This document shows, piece by piece, positions 1 to 9,418 of a DNA stretch of 64,000 nt. Position numbers and translations under genes: made by a program. Source of the DNA: Kiloniella spongiae (lineage in GTDB: Bacteria > Pseudomonadota > Alphaproteobacteria > Kiloniellales > Kiloniellaceae). The notes beneath the pieces are model-generated. The model made no database searches and was not told where the DNA came from. It saw only the letters and a list, made by a program, of their open reading frames with translations. The DNA lies in contig NZ_LAQL01000006.1 of the NCBI RefSeq assembly GCF_001026905.1, positions 62,001-126,000 on the forward strand. The letters run 5' to 3'. Positions within the stretch are counted from its first letter, which is position 1. Every line of letters starts with the position of its first letter.

Positions 1-1218
1 CTCACGCGCTTTACGCGCTGCTTCACGTGCAGCGGCAGCTTCGACAACCTTCCCGACAATCCGCTTTGCTTCATTTGGATGTTCTTCAAAGAACTGACCA
101 AGGCGATCATTAACAATGTTCTCAACAACAGGTCGAACTTCAGATGAAACCAGTTTGTCTTTTGTCTGACTGGAGAACTTGGGATCCGGCACTTTAACTG
201 AAAGAACGCAGGTCAAACCTTCACGCGAATCATCCCCTGTCAGACTGACCTTTTCTTTCTTCATCAAACCTGAAGATGTTGCGTAGGAATTGATCTGACG
301 CGTTAAGGCTGCTCTGAAACCTGCCATATGGGTTCCGCCATCGCGCTGCGGAATGTTATTGGTAAAACACAGAGTGTTTTCGTGATAGCTGTCTGTCCAC
401 TGCATCGCTACTTCGACAGTAATTCCATCCTTTTCAGATTCCATATGAACAACGTCTTCGAAAAGTGATGTCTTGGTCCGGTCAAGGTATTGTACATAGG
501 CTTTTAACCCGCCTTCGTACATGAACACTGTTTCTTTTGGTTCAGCATGACGATCATCGCGAAGTGTAATACGAACACCTGAATTCAGGAATGCCAGCTC
601 GCGCAGACGATGTTCCAGGGTGTTAAAATCAAATTCGACCATCGTAAAGGTTTCTTGCGACGGCAAGAATGTCACATGAGATCCTTTTTTACCATTCGCT
701 GGCCCCTTTTCGATCAGACGGCCATCAGCTTCCCCATGGGTAAAAGAAATGTAGTGTTCGATATCATTACGATAGATATGAAGTTCCAGCTTCACCGACA
801 AAGCATTCACAACGGAAACACCAACCCCGTGGAGACCACCGGATACTTTGTAAGAGTTTTGGTCAAACTTACCGCCAGCATGAAGCTGTGTCATAATAAC
901 TTCGGCAGCAGAAATACCCTCTTCCGTATGAATATCAACCGGAATGCCACGTCCATTATCGTGAACCGTCACGGATCCGTCGCCGTTTAGGATAACACCA
1001 ACCGTATCACAATGCCCGGCAAGTGCTTCATCGATCGCATTATCAACGACCTCATAAACCATATGGTGAAGACCGGAACCATCATCGGTATCCCCGATAT
1101 ACATACCGGGACGCTTCCGAACAGCTTCAAGGCCACGCAGCACCTTAATAGAGTCAGCGCCGTATTCGTTGTTCTGGCCGCCGTTTTCTTGGTCTAGCAT
1201 ATCGCCGTTTTCGGTCAT
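1..1218 (-). CDS. gyrB: DNA gyrase subunit B, C-terminal part outside window
   Basis: ATP-hydrolysing subunit of DNA gyrase, which introduces negative supercoils in the cytoplasm. The first 406 codons are present. The start ATG lies at 1216-1218, and the reading frame runs open to base 1. The GHKL ATPase fold is visible: [13 protein letters not shown] (Mg/ATP-binding Asn), [22 protein letters not shown], then the transducer domain with QTKDKL. The TOPRIM and tail domains of the usual ~800-residue protein lie beyond the window. It is the last gene of the dnaA-dnaN-recF-gyrB block, 36 bp after recF, so cotranscription with recF is likely. Family assignment is certain. Confidence 0.98.
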   Translation of the reverse strand, partial: MTENGDMLDQENGGQNNEYGADSIKVLRGLEAVRKRPGMYIGDTDDGSGLHHMVYEVVDNAIDEALAGHCDTVGVILNGDGSVTVHDNGRGIPVDIHTEEGISAAEVIMTQLHAGGKFDQNSYKVSGGLHGVGVSVVNALSVKLELHIYRNDIEHYISFTHGEADGRLIEKGPANGKKGSHVTFLPSQETFTMVEFDFNTLEHRLRELAFLNSGVRITLRDDRHAEPKETVFMYEGGLKAYVQYLDRTKTSLFEDVVHMESEKDGITVEVAMQWTDSYHENTLCFTNNIPQRDGGTHMAGFRAALTRQINSYATSSGLMKKEKVSLTGDDSREGLTCVLSVKVPDPKFSSQTKDKLVSSEVRPVVENIVNDRLGQFFEEHPNEAKRIVGKVVEAAAAREAARKARE

Positions 1219-1254
1219 TTTTACCACTTTCTTCCAAGTTTGACGTTCACGAAG

Positions 1255-2460
1255 TTATTCCCCCGTGTGGGCCAATAATACGGCCCCGTCTTTAATCGTT
1301 AAATATTGCGCTTTTTCGCCCATGTCCGTGAAGACATTCGCATCAGTTCCTGTCATCCAGGCCTGACAACGCAAGTGTAGTATTTCATCAAAGAGGCTCT
1401 TGCGCCGTTTTTCATCAAGATGCGCAACAACTTCATCCAAGAGCATCAAGGGTGCTGCCCCGCGTTCCAACATCACCAATCGAGCATGGGCCAAAACAAT
1501 AGACAACAGAAGTGCTTTTTGCTCGCCAGTCGAACACAGAGCAGTCGGCATATCTTTTTCCTGATGATGGACCATCAAATCGCTTCGATGTGGTCCCCAC
1601 GATGCTCCGCCAGTAATCGCGTCTTTAGATCGACTATCGGCCAAACAGGATCTCAAATCTTCTTCGACCAGTAAGGCAGGTTTTTCGTCCAACCAACCCT
1701 CGACTGTTCCTTCCAAAGCCAAACCCGCGATGGGAAAATCGCCAACAGTTTGGGCGCAGGCGTCTATCAGCTTTTCAGTCATTTCACGCCGCGCTACGGC
1801 AATGGCAACACCATGCCTTGCCATTCGATCTTCTAACGTGGACAACCAAGCTGCATCGGAATTACCGGCTTTGAGTAAACGGGATCGCTCTCTCAAAGCA
1901 TGGTCATAGGCACTTGTATTACCTGCGTGAGCAGGATCAAAACCAAGGACCAAGCGATCCAGAAACTTTCGACGCCCTGCGGCACCATCCCTGAGTAACC
2001 CATCCATTTGCGGGGTTAGCCAAATTGTCGAGAAAACCTCAGCCAAAGCTTGCTGGCTTTTGCAATTCTCTCCGTCCACCCGAACGATCCGACGCTCACG
2101 AGAAGTTCCGTTCATGTTCAAGGGATCACGCCCTGTCCCAATATCTCTCGGTCCATCCTCGGTCATCACCTCTGCTGCGACAGCCCAAGCCTCTGGTGTT
2201 TCAGGTGCTGACCGACGCGCAATTTCCGGCAAGGATGCGCTCCGCAATCCCCGCCCCGGCGTCATGAGTGATATCGCTTCAAGCAAGTTGGTTTTACCAA
2301 CCCCGTTTGCCCCGGTTAAAATAACAGGTCGCGCATCAACCGTAATTTCCGCACGCTCATAACTACGAAACTGGGTCAGAACGACCCGACGCAACCAAAG
2401 GGTCTCTGACAAAATTTCGTCAGTCACAAATGATGATCCATTCTGGGCAGCAGCCTGCAT
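1255..2460 (-). CDS. recF: DNA replication/repair ATPase RecF
   Basis: SMC-like ATPase that loads RecA at single-strand gaps with RecO and RecR. The 401-residue product has a Walker A motif GANGVGKT at about residues 50-57, an ABC-type signature STGEQKALLL and a Walker B segment LMLLDEVVAHLD near the C-terminus. It is slightly longer than typical RecF (360-380) because of an N-terminal extension of about 20 residues before the usual LRRVVLTQFRSY start region, so a downstream start cannot be excluded. It begins 23 bp after dnaN and precedes gyrB, the classic order. Confidence 0.96.
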   Translation of the reverse strand: MQAAAQNGSSFVTDEILSETLWLRRVVLTQFRSYERAEITVDARPVILTGANGVGKTNLLEAISLMTPGRGLRSASLPEIARRSAPETPEAWAVAAEVMTEDGPRDIGTGRDPLNMNGTSRERRIVRVDGENCKSQQALAEVFSTIWLTPQMDGLLRDGAAGRRKFLDRLVLGFDPAHAGNTSAYDHALRERSRLLKAGNSDAAWLSTLEDRMARHGVAIAVARREMTEKLIDACAQTVGDFPIAGLALEGTVEGWLDEKPALLVEEDLRSCLADSRSKDAITGGASWGPHRSDLMVHHQEKDMPTALCSTGEQKALLLSIVLAHARLVMLERGAAPLMLLDEVVAHLDEKRRKSLFDEILHLRCQAWMTGTDANVFTDMGEKAQYLTIKDGAVLLAHTGE

Positions 2461-2483
2461 ACGACTGTTATATCCAGATTCGA

Positions 2484-3602
2484 CTAAACACGCATCGGCA
2501 TCAGCACATAAAGCGCAGATGTATCAGCAGAATCTCTGACAATCGTCGGGGAAGCAGCATCAGCCATCAAAAACTCAGCAGAATCACCTTCAATTTGTTG
2601 GGCAATATCCAGAAGGTATCTGGAATTAAAGCCAATATCGAGGGACGTTCCTTCGTAATTCACTTCCAAAACTTCAACCGCGCTACCATTTTCAGCAGAT
2701 GTGGCAGACAGCGTCAGAGACGATCCGTCCAACGTAATTTTGACCGCACGGCTCTTTTCAGTGGAGATCGTGGAAACACGATCAACAGCGGCAGAGAAGG
2801 TCTTACAGTCAAGAACCAAACTCTTGTCATTACCACTTGGGATAACACGCTGGTAATCAGGGAATGTACCGTCGATCAACTTGGAACTTAGAACCGTTGA
2901 ATCAAAACGGAACATAATTTTTGTTTCAGAAAGAGAAACTTCGATCGGATCATTGGTTTCATCAATCAGCTTACGAAGCTCATTGACCGTTTTACGCGGC
3001 ACAATCACGCCCGGGAGATTTTCAGCACCCTGCGGCAATGGCATTTCAAACCGCGCAAGACGATGGCCATCTGTAGCAACCGCGCGCAAGACGGGGATAC
3101 CTTCGGCTTCCGTCGCATGAACATAAATGCCGTTCAAGTAATACCTGGTTTCTTCAGTTGAAATTGCAAAACGGGTTCTATCAATCAAGTTTTTGAGCTC
3201 ACCCGCCTGAATACCAAAAACCTGCGGCAGATCAGCAACGCCAGCAGCGGGAAAATCTTCGCGCGGCAATGTCTGAAGTGTAAAGGTAGAACGCCCAGCT
3301 TTAAGGGTCATTTGGGCCGTTTCGGCATTGGCAGTCAGTTCGACTTCGGAACCGTCAGGAAGTTTTCTGACGATATCATAAAATGTATGTGCAGGGGCTG
3401 TCGTCACACCCGCATCAACAATTGTAGCTTCAACCTGATCAACAATAGTCAGATCCATGTCAGTTGCTGTCAGGGATAACTTTCCGTCTTTGGCTTCCAT
3501 CAAAACATTGGAAAGAATTGGAATAGTATTCCTGCGTTCGACGACACTTTGAACATGTGCCAGGGATTTCAACAATGCAGAGCGTTCGATTGTCAACTTC
3601 AT
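2484..3602 (-). CDS. dnaN: DNA polymerase III sliding clamp (beta subunit)
   Basis: Ring-shaped processivity clamp of the replicative polymerase. I chose the ATG at 3600-3602 (MKLTIERSALL), giving 372 residues, the normal family length. The frame is open for 26 more codons upstream, but that part does not resemble the family N-terminus. Three clamp domains are expected; the end LMPMRV is the characteristic beta-clamp C-terminus. It lies between dnaA and recF in the same orientation, with 330 bp separating it from dnaA. Confidence 0.97.
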   Translation of the reverse strand: MKLTIERSALLKSLAHVQSVVERRNTIPILSNVLMEAKDGKLSLTATDMDLTIVDQVEATIVDAGVTTAPAHTFYDIVRKLPDGSEVELTANAETAQMTLKAGRSTFTLQTLPREDFPAAGVADLPQVFGIQAGELKNLIDRTRFAISTEETRYYLNGIYVHATEAEGIPVLRAVATDGHRLARFEMPLPQGAENLPGVIVPRKTVNELRKLIDETNDPIEVSLSETKIMFRFDSTVLSSKLIDGTFPDYQRVIPSGNDKSLVLDCKTFSAAVDRVSTISTEKSRAVKITLDGSSLTLSATSAENGSAVEVLEVNYEGTSLDIGFNSRYLLDIAQQIEGDSAEFLMADAASPTIVRDSADTSALYVLMPMRV

Positions 3603-3933
3603 GATGCTATGACTCAGTCCGTATCTTTCATCAGTACCATTAAAAACCCCCTCCTGTGCAACACCACAGAACAAGGTCACGATTACCCCCGTGCCTCACA
3701 ATTGAGAGTACTAGGACTTTCTAGGTGGGACTCGGGCGGAAAGTATAGCGGGTTAGTTCACAGAAGGAAAACAATTATAACATCTTATCTGCTTATGACG
3801 TGAATTTCCAAAATCTTGGAATCACATCAAAGAGATATCAGGAAAGAGGGACGAAAAATTCCTCATTCAACAGCACAACTCGACATATAAATGAGTCAGA
3901 AAAATGAGCCGGGCAAACTAGCCTAAGATCAAC
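3603..3933. other. dnaA-dnaN intergenic region
   Basis: 331 bp without a gene between the dnaA stop and the dnaN start. It presumably carries a dnaN promoter. By eye I found no 9-mer close to the DnaA box TTATNCACA, no clear hairpin terminator behind dnaA and no RNA gene. A reading frame on the plus strand (3549-3803) is an unsupported shadow. Confidence 0.5.
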
Positions 3934-5367
3934 CTAGTTTTCCAACATCCGGCTAAGAAGTTCTATATCCTCTGCAAACTCAAGGTCAGAGGACTTCAAT
4001 TCGTCGACTTTTTTCACGGCATGCATAACTGTCGTATGATCACGTCCACCAAACTTGCGGCCAATTTCGGGCAACGAGCGCGATGTTAGCTGTTTTGAAA
4101 GGTACATTGCAATTTGTCGCGGTCGAGCAACGGCTCTGGCACGACGGGCAGAGTGCATATCTGACACGCGAACGTTAAAATGCTCTGCAACTTTCTTTTG
4201 GATTTCTTCAATCGTCACTCGGCGATCATTCGCCCTTAGAAGGTCGTGCAACACTTCCTGCGTGGTTTCCAGAGTAACCGAGCGGCCAACAAGGGTCGCG
4301 TGAGCAACAATACGATTAAGCGCGCCTTCCAGCTCACGGATATTAGATGTTATTTTATGGGCAAGGAACTCGACAACCTTCTGCGGAATTTCAACATCTA
4401 GCTGTTCAGCTTTTGATTCGAGAATACCCAATCTAAGTTCGTACGTTGTTGGATGGATATCCGCAACCAAGCCCCAGCCAAGGCGAGACTTCATGCGCTC
4501 TTCAACGCCCTCCAAATCAGAAGGGCTTTTGTCTGCTGAAATGATAACCTGGCGATTTTGGTCAACCAGCGCATTAAAGGTATGGAAAAACTCTTCCTGT
4601 GTTGCCTCCCGTCCACCGATGAACTGAACGTCATCAATCATCAACACATCAACGGAACGAAACTGCTCCTTAAATGACATGGTATCTTTTGTTCGCAAAG
4701 CACGCACGAACTGATACATAAACTTTTCAGCTGAAAGGTAGATAACTTTCTTTTCGGGATGGGCTTTACGGATCTGATGTGCAATCGCGTGCATCAGATG
4801 TGTTTTACCAAGCCCAACACCTCCATATAGGAAAAGAGGATTAAAAGGCACCGCTTCTGCATCAGCTACGCGCTGAGCAGCCGCATAAGCAAGCTCGTTT
4901 GGCTTTCCAACCACAAAATTTTCAAAGGTAAATCGCGGATCCAAAGATCCTGTTATCTGTTGAACGTCCTGTTCTTGCGCTACGGTCTCTACTGGTAAGG
5001 GAGAAGCTCTTTTCACAACAGGCGCTTCTTTTTCCTGAGTGCGCACAACCTCAGGCTCATCTTTCACATCGACCAAAGCAGGTTTTGGTACCGGACGAGA
5101 CGGAGACAGAACAACAATCTCAACATCAGTAGGGGTACCGATCTCTTCAAGCCACAGAGCCTGAATCCGATCTTGGTAGTTACTGGCAACCCAATCACGC
5201 ATAAAACGTGTCGGCACAGCCATACGAATAAAGGATTCATCGCCAGACAACAATGACAACGGCTTCAGCCAGCTACGATAAGCAGCTTCGCCAACTTCGG
5301 TGCGCAGTCTTCCGAGCACACGGTCCCATTGTTGCTGAAAAGATAAAATCACCTCACTCTGAGCCAT
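3934..5367 (-). CDS. dnaA: Chromosomal replication initiator DnaA
   Basis: AAA+ initiator that binds DnaA boxes and opens the replication origin. 477 residues. Domain I (helicase/regulator contact) spans about 1-85 and a variable linker rich in Pro/Glu about 90-145. The AAA+ domain has Walker A GGVGLGKT at 182-189 and Walker B VLMIDDVQFI near 240. The C-terminal helix-turn-helix has the DnaA signature GGRDHTTVMHAVKK near 440. It heads the dnaA-dnaN-recF-gyrB block. The ATG at 5365-5367 fits the family start. Confidence 0.98.
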   Translation of the reverse strand: MAQSEVILSFQQQWDRVLGRLRTEVGEAAYRSWLKPLSLLSGDESFIRMAVPTRFMRDWVASNYQDRIQALWLEEIGTPTDVEIVVLSPSRPVPKPALVDVKDEPEVVRTQEKEAPVVKRASPLPVETVAQEQDVQQITGSLDPRFTFENFVVGKPNELAYAAAQRVADAEAVPFNPLFLYGGVGLGKTHLMHAIAHQIRKAHPEKKVIYLSAEKFMYQFVRALRTKDTMSFKEQFRSVDVLMIDDVQFIGGREATQEEFFHTFNALVDQNRQVIISADKSPSDLEGVEERMKSRLGWGLVADIHPTTYELRLGILESKAEQLDVEIPQKVVEFLAHKITSNIRELEGALNRIVAHATLVGRSVTLETTQEVLHDLLRANDRRVTIEEIQKKVAEHFNVRVSDMHSARRARAVARPRQIAMYLSKQLTSRSLPEIGRKFGGRDHTTVMHAVKKVDELKSSDLEFAEDIELLSRMLEN

Positions 5368-5873
5368 ATGCCTCCCCGCCTATACTTACAAACAAATAAA
5401 AATTATGCATTAACCGTCACGATCAAGTTCAAAAACATGTCTATTAAAATAAATCCAATAAACCTCGCGCAAGCACAAATAAAACCAATCCCAAAATCAG
5501 TAAAATTTTAGGTTTCACTTACACTCTTCAATATCAAGGACGGAATAACTTTAACTCGCAGAAATATTATGCAGAGCAAATCATACTATAATTATGAATT
5601 TCCCTTCCCGAGAGGATGTAATGTACTCGGCAATGGCATTTCATGCAACACGATCAGATCAAGAACATGATATTTTTCCGACAAAAATTCAGTCCTTGGG
5701 TATTGCCAAAAAGGTGACCCACTAAATCTAGTAGCCCCACCGATTCACCCAATAACGTTACAACTCGAATTTCCATGAATTTCAGAGAATCCAAGCGACT
5801 CCACATAAAAAAAAGTCGCACTCAAAAGAGCACGACTTTTTACCGACCCATCCTATGAAATGGGAAGGATAAC
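5368..5873. other. rpsT-dnaA intergenic region
   Basis: 506 bp, AT-rich, holding the dnaA promoter region and, at its high end, the rpsT terminator. No DnaA box (TTATNCACA or reverse) is visible, so this does not look like oriC. A possible 34-codon plus-strand reading frame (5621-5725, ATG start, AGAGG five bases upstream, TATAAT at 5587-5592) can be read. It has no recognisable product and no good -35, so I do not call it a gene. Confidence 0.5.
5806..5842 (-). terminator. Rho-independent terminator of rpsT
   Basis: Read on the minus strand, GTCGTGCTC, loop TTTT, GAGTGCGAC form a 9-bp stem (two positions are G-U wobbles), preceded by A's and followed by an unbroken run of eight T's. The wobbles pair only in the minus-strand RNA, which fixes the direction. 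It lies about 30 bp behind the rpsT stop. Confidence 0.85.
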
Positions 5874-6137
5874 TTAACCCAGAGCTTTAATGCGTCCGTT
5901 TAAACGGGACAGCTTACGAGCAACTGTGTTTTTGCGTAGAATACCGGCACGAACGCCACGGTGCATTTCAGGTTGAGCAGCTTTGAAAGCTTCCTGAGCA
6001 GCAGTTTTGTCGCCCTCGCCAATCGCAGCTTCAACACTCTTAACAAAAGTGCGAATGCGGCCGAGACGTGATGAGTTCAGTTCGTAACGGCGTTCGTTAC
6101 GACGGATCCGGGTTTTCGCAGAAAGATGATTAGCCAT
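5874..6137 (-). CDS. rpsT: 30S ribosomal protein S20
   Basis: Small primary 16S rRNA-binding protein of the 30S subunit. The 87-residue basic protein starts [17 protein letters not shown] and has the typical helical hairpin sequence with [14 protein letters not shown] and [14 protein letters not shown]. Monocistronic by layout: its own upstream gap of about 190 bp and its own terminator. The position between an enoyl-CoA hydratase gene and dnaA is a recurrent alphaproteobacterial arrangement. Confidence 0.98.
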   Translation of the reverse strand: MANHLSAKTRIRRNERRYELNSSRLGRIRTFVKSVEAAIGEGDKTAAQEAFKAAQPEMHRGVRAGILRKNTVARKLSRLNGRIKALG

Positions 6138-6326
6138 CGATAGGCGCCTATTCTTCAGTAATAATGAATCTCGAAAGTTGCGGCGTTATAACGGTGCCTT
6201 GTGTGTTCGTCAAGCATGATGAGTCAGTTTTATGACCACACAACAAACGAATGCATCATTTAAACACCTTCATTCACCTATTGCCGACACCGCTCTCAAC
6301 AGCATAACCAATAGGAGAATAGCGCT

Positions 6327-6350
6327 AAACCAGTCTTATTTCTGGTTTTA
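6327..6350 (-). terminator. Weak hairpin behind the enoyl-CoA hydratase gene
   Basis: AAACCAG (6327-6333) and CTGGTTT (6342-6348) form a 7-bp stem immediately after the stop codon of the hydratase gene on the minus strand. Only three T's follow, so termination would be weak. Confidence 0.35.
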
Positions 6351-7127
6351 TCACCGATGCTTCCAGTCAGGCTTACGTTTTTCAACAAAAGCTGTCATTC
6401 CTTCCCGCCTGTCTTCCAAAGCAAAGGTTGAGTGGAAAACACGTCTTTCAAAACGGAGTCCCTCGGAAAGAGTGGTTTCATAAGCTCTATCAACGGATTC
6501 TTTAGCGATCATCGTTACAGGAAGAGAGAATCCCGCAATCTTCTTCGCTGCGGCCAACACCTCATCCATCAACTCAGCTGCGGGAACAACCCGGCTCACT
6601 AGGCCGCTTCGCTCTGCTTCTTCCGCATCCATCATCCGCCCGGTTAAACACATGTCCATTGCCTTTGCCTTGCCAATCAAATGGGTAAGGCGTTGCGTAC
6701 CACCCGCACCGGGAATCGTCCCAATGGTTATTTCTGGTTGCCCGAATTTTGCCGTATCTGCAGCGATGATAAAGTCACACATCATGGCAACTTCACAGCC
6801 ACCACCCAATGCATAACCTGCTACAGCCGCGATCACAGGCTTTCTTGTTTTGGCAAGAACCTCCCAATCATCGGTAATGAAATCTTCCCGATAAGCTGCT
6901 TGAAAGTCTTTCCCCACCATTTCCTTAATATCGGCACCGGCAGCAAAGGCCTTTTCAGATCCAGTCACAACCATACACCCGATTGTGTCATCAGCTTCAA
7001 ACTCTGAAACAGCCCGGCCAAGCTCATCGATTAGGCCGACGCAAAGCGCATTCAGAGCTTCAGGACGATCAAGCTTGATAAGACCAACACGGTCATGTCT
7101 TTCCACGGCGATATATTCATATGTCAT
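6351..7127 (-). CDS. Enoyl-CoA hydratase (crotonase family)
   Basis: Adds water to trans-2-enoyl-CoA in fatty-acid beta-oxidation. The 258-residue length and sequence are close to mitochondrial short-chain hydratases. The two catalytic glutamates are present as E112 in GGGCE and E132 in FGQPE, 20 residues apart as in the rat enzyme. The oxyanion-hole segment [11 protein letters not shown] (about 60-70) and [12 protein letters not shown] are also seen. An AGGAG sits about 11 bases before the ATG. It follows the small secreted-protein gene and mutM on the same strand and may be part of that transcript. fadB-type context is absent, so the exact substrate is unknown. Confidence 0.9.
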   Translation of the reverse strand: MTYEYIAVERHDRVGLIKLDRPEALNALCVGLIDELGRAVSEFEADDTIGCMVVTGSEKAFAAGADIKEMVGKDFQAAYREDFITDDWEVLAKTRKPVIAAVAGYALGGGCEVAMMCDFIIAADTAKFGQPEITIGTIPGAGGTQRLTHLIGKAKAMDMCLTGRMMDAEEAERSGLVSRVVPAAELMDEVLAAAKKIAGFSLPVTMIAKESVDRAYETTLSEGLRFERRVFHSTFALEDRREGMTAFVEKRKPDWKHR

Positions 7128-7224
7128 TTTAGGTCGGCTCCTGATTCAATCTTTGCTCTGAGTAATATCGTATACTCTTTATAATTTTTTTCTTCACAAA
7201 TTTCGGGGGAAGAGTGCCGTATGT

Positions 7225-7626
7225 TTATTGCGAGGGCGCGAGAATAATTCGCAGAATCGATCTGCTGTTTTCCACACCTTCCAGGATCTCTATCTTTAGA
7301 ACCTCGCCTTCGCGGATAAACAATCCTTCGCCAACGACGTCCCACCCCAATTGCGGTAATGTCCGCCCATAGAACTCTCTCACATCAACTTGTGACAGAT
7401 GGCCCGAGGCAAAGGCTTCGACAATGCGTCCTTCTGGCTTATCAAAAACAACCCCGAGCTCTTTCATTTCTTCCATACCGGGAACAATAGGCACACCACC
7501 GCTGCCCGTAAAAAAGCCCCCTTCGGATGCGAAAACGGAACTTGCTGCCATTAACGCACCACAAAAGAACAACAACCTTAAAGCTTTAGAAAAAATCAAA
7601 AATATTCGTACCATTAAATCAACCAT
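7225..7626 (-). CDS. Small exported protein of unknown function
   Basis: 133 residues with a signal peptide: a hydrophobic stretch over about residues 6-30 ending SVFA, then a mature domain of about 100 residues. The mature part (PGMEEMKELGVVFDKPEGRIVEA and FYGRTLPQLGWDVV) looks like a compact alpha/beta periplasmic domain; I cannot assign a family with certainty. It sits 13 bp behind mutM and before the hydratase, so it is probably cotranscribed with mutM. A second in-frame ATG at 7614 is an alternative start. Confidence 0.8.
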   Translation of the reverse strand: MVDLMVRIFLIFSKALRLLFFCGALMAASSVFASEGGFFTGSGGVPIVPGMEEMKELGVVFDKPEGRIVEAFASGHLSQVDVREFYGRTLPQLGWDVVGEGLFIREGEVLKIEILEGVENSRSILRIILAPSQ

Positions 7627-7639
7627 CTTTATTGCGATC

Positions 7640-8497
7640 TTAGCGCTGACAGGTCGGACAGTAGAAAGTCGAGCGCCCGTTCTGCTGAATACGTTCTATA
7701 AGGAATTGAGTGTCGTCTTTACCATCAAATTCACGAGCGCACCTTCGACAGGCCTCACCTTCACGTCCATAAACGGACCAAGAGTGTTGAAAATAACCCA
7801 ACTCTCCCGAAGCCTGCACATAGTCGCGCAAGCTGGACCCCCCGGCTTCAATCGCTTTGTTTAAAACATCACGAATGGTCACCACCAAAAAATCTGCCTC
7901 AGCCATTGTCAGGCTTTGCGCCTGTCTTTCCGGCGAAATTCCCGAGAGATGTAATGCTTCACAGGCATAGATATTCCCGATCCCCGCAACAACACGCTGA
8001 TCAAGTATCGTTGCTTTAATATTGGTTTTCTTGCTCTTGATCCTCGCAAAAAAATCCGGCCCGTTAAAAGTATTCCCCAAAGGCTCCGGCCCTAGATCCT
8101 TAAAAGCTTTGTGACTTTCCAGATCATTGACGTGAACAAGATCCATCATACCAAAACGACGGGGATCGCAATATCTGATCTCATCACCACTGTCTGTCTC
8201 AAAGATAATATGATCGTGCGTTCCCAACGGCGGCCGCTTATCGCCTTGCAGAATTGTTACGCGCCCAGACATACCCAAGTGGAAAAACAACACCATCTCA
8301 TCATCAAGATGCGCAAGAACGTATTTTGCCCGACGCTTTAACTGCTCGACTTTACGACCCGTTAACCTCGCCGCCATATTTTCTGGCAGAGGAAAGCGTA
8401 AATTATCTCTCCTTTGCGTGACTTTTTTGAGAATACTCCCTTCAAGACTAGGGCGTAAGCCGCGCATAACAGTCTCGACTTCGGGTAGTTCTGGCAT
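7640..8497 (-). CDS. mutM: Formamidopyrimidine-DNA glycosylase
   Basis: Bifunctional glycosylase/AP lyase that removes 8-oxoguanine and FapyG from DNA. The start is set at 8497 because the enzyme needs Pro as residue 1 after Met removal, and the sequence there reads MPELPEVETV; the frame is open for nine further codons. 285 residues. The C-terminal zinc finger is complete (CRRC ... CPTC), and the catalytic N-terminal Pro-Glu is present. Divergent from ubiE, with a 123-bp shared promoter gap. Confidence 0.96.
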   Translation of the reverse strand: MPELPEVETVMRGLRPSLEGSILKKVTQRRDNLRFPLPENMAARLTGRKVEQLKRRAKYVLAHLDDEMVLFFHLGMSGRVTILQGDKRPPLGTHDHIIFETDSGDEIRYCDPRRFGMMDLVHVNDLESHKAFKDLGPEPLGNTFNGPDFFARIKSKKTNIKATILDQRVVAGIGNIYACEALHLSGISPERQAQSLTMAEADFLVVTIRDVLNKAIEAGGSSLRDYVQASGELGYFQHSWSVYGREGEACRRCAREFDGKDDTQFLIERIQQNGRSTFYCPTCQR

Positions 8498-8620
8498 AAC
8501 CTTGTTTTCCTTTGCGTTCGACAAGCAGCAGTACTATATCATTCAAGCAGAAACACTAAAGTGCTTTACACAAGCCACAGCAATATAACTGCTCCAGAGC
8601 TTCGCAGTTGGAACTTTCTA

Positions 8621-9397
8621 ATGGCAAATAGAACAGACAAACAGTCTTCAACAAATACAACCCACTTCGGGTTCGAAGAAGTATCCGTAAATGACAAGAA
8701 ACACCTTGTACGTGGTGTTTTTGAGAGCGTCGCAAATAAGTACGATATCATGAATGACCTCATGAGCGGTGGTGTTCACCGTTTATGGAAAGCATCCCTG
8801 ATCGATTGGGTTAATCCACAACCGGGCGAAGCTCATCTGGATGTTGCGGGTGGAACCGGTGACATTGCGATGCGGATTATTGACCGTGTTGGGCGTGACA
8901 AGGTCGGTCCCGTTACCGTTTGCGACCTGACACCCGACATGATGCTTGTCGGTAGAGACCGTGCCATTGACCACGGCATCCTAAAGGGATTGAGCTGGAC
9001 CTGTGGCAACGCAGAGAGTCTTCCTTTTCCAAGCCGGAGTATGGATTCTTACACCATAGCTTTTGGCCTTAGAAACGTTACCCATATTGATCGCGCATTG
9101 GCCGAAGCCAAACGCGTCCTGAAGCCCGGCGGGCGGTTCTTCTGCCTTGAATTTAGTCAGGTTGTTCTGCCAATTCTCGATCAGATTTACGACCAATACT
9201 CCTTTAAAATTCTACCCAACATGGGCCAGTTGGTCGCGAACGACCGCGAATCATATCAATATCTGGCTGAATCAATTCGCCGCTTCCCACCGCAGGACGA
9301 TTTGATTTCCATGATGCGATCCGCAGGTTTAGAGCAATGCAGCTATAGAAATCACACAGGTGGGGTCGCCGCTATACATTGCGGATGGCGTATCTAA
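8621..9397 (+). CDS. ubiE: Ubiquinone/menaquinone biosynthesis C-methyltransferase UbiE
   Basis: SAM-dependent C-methyltransferase of ubiquinone synthesis. I chose the ATG at 8621 (MANRTDKQ), which has GGAA seven bases upstream and gives 258 residues, typical for the family; the frame is open 20 codons further. Motifs: FESVANKYDIMNDLMSGG, the SAM-binding LDVAGGTGDI, and AFGLRNVTH. It is followed after 21 bp by ubiB, the usual partner in alphaproteobacteria. Confidence 0.96.
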   Translation: MANRTDKQSSTNTTHFGFEEVSVNDKKHLVRGVFESVANKYDIMNDLMSGGVHRLWKASLIDWVNPQPGEAHLDVAGGTGDIAMRIIDRVGRDKVGPVTVCDLTPDMMLVGRDRAIDHGILKGLSWTCGNAESLPFPSRSMDSYTIAFGLRNVTHIDRALAEAKRVLKPGGRFFCLEFSQVVLPILDQIYDQYSFKILPNMGQLVANDRESYQYLAESIRRFPPQDDLISMMRSAGLEQCSYRNHTGGVAAIHCGWRI

Positions 9398-9418
9398 TAT
9401 TTAAATGAAGCACATTTG

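Noticed and set aside
610-1197. Plus-strand reading frames over gyrB
   Set aside because: They lie antisense to the unmistakable gyrB frame and resemble no protein.
3603-3680. N-terminal extension of DnaN by 26 residues
   Set aside because: The extension lacks family similarity; MKLTIERS at 3602 gives the exact family length.
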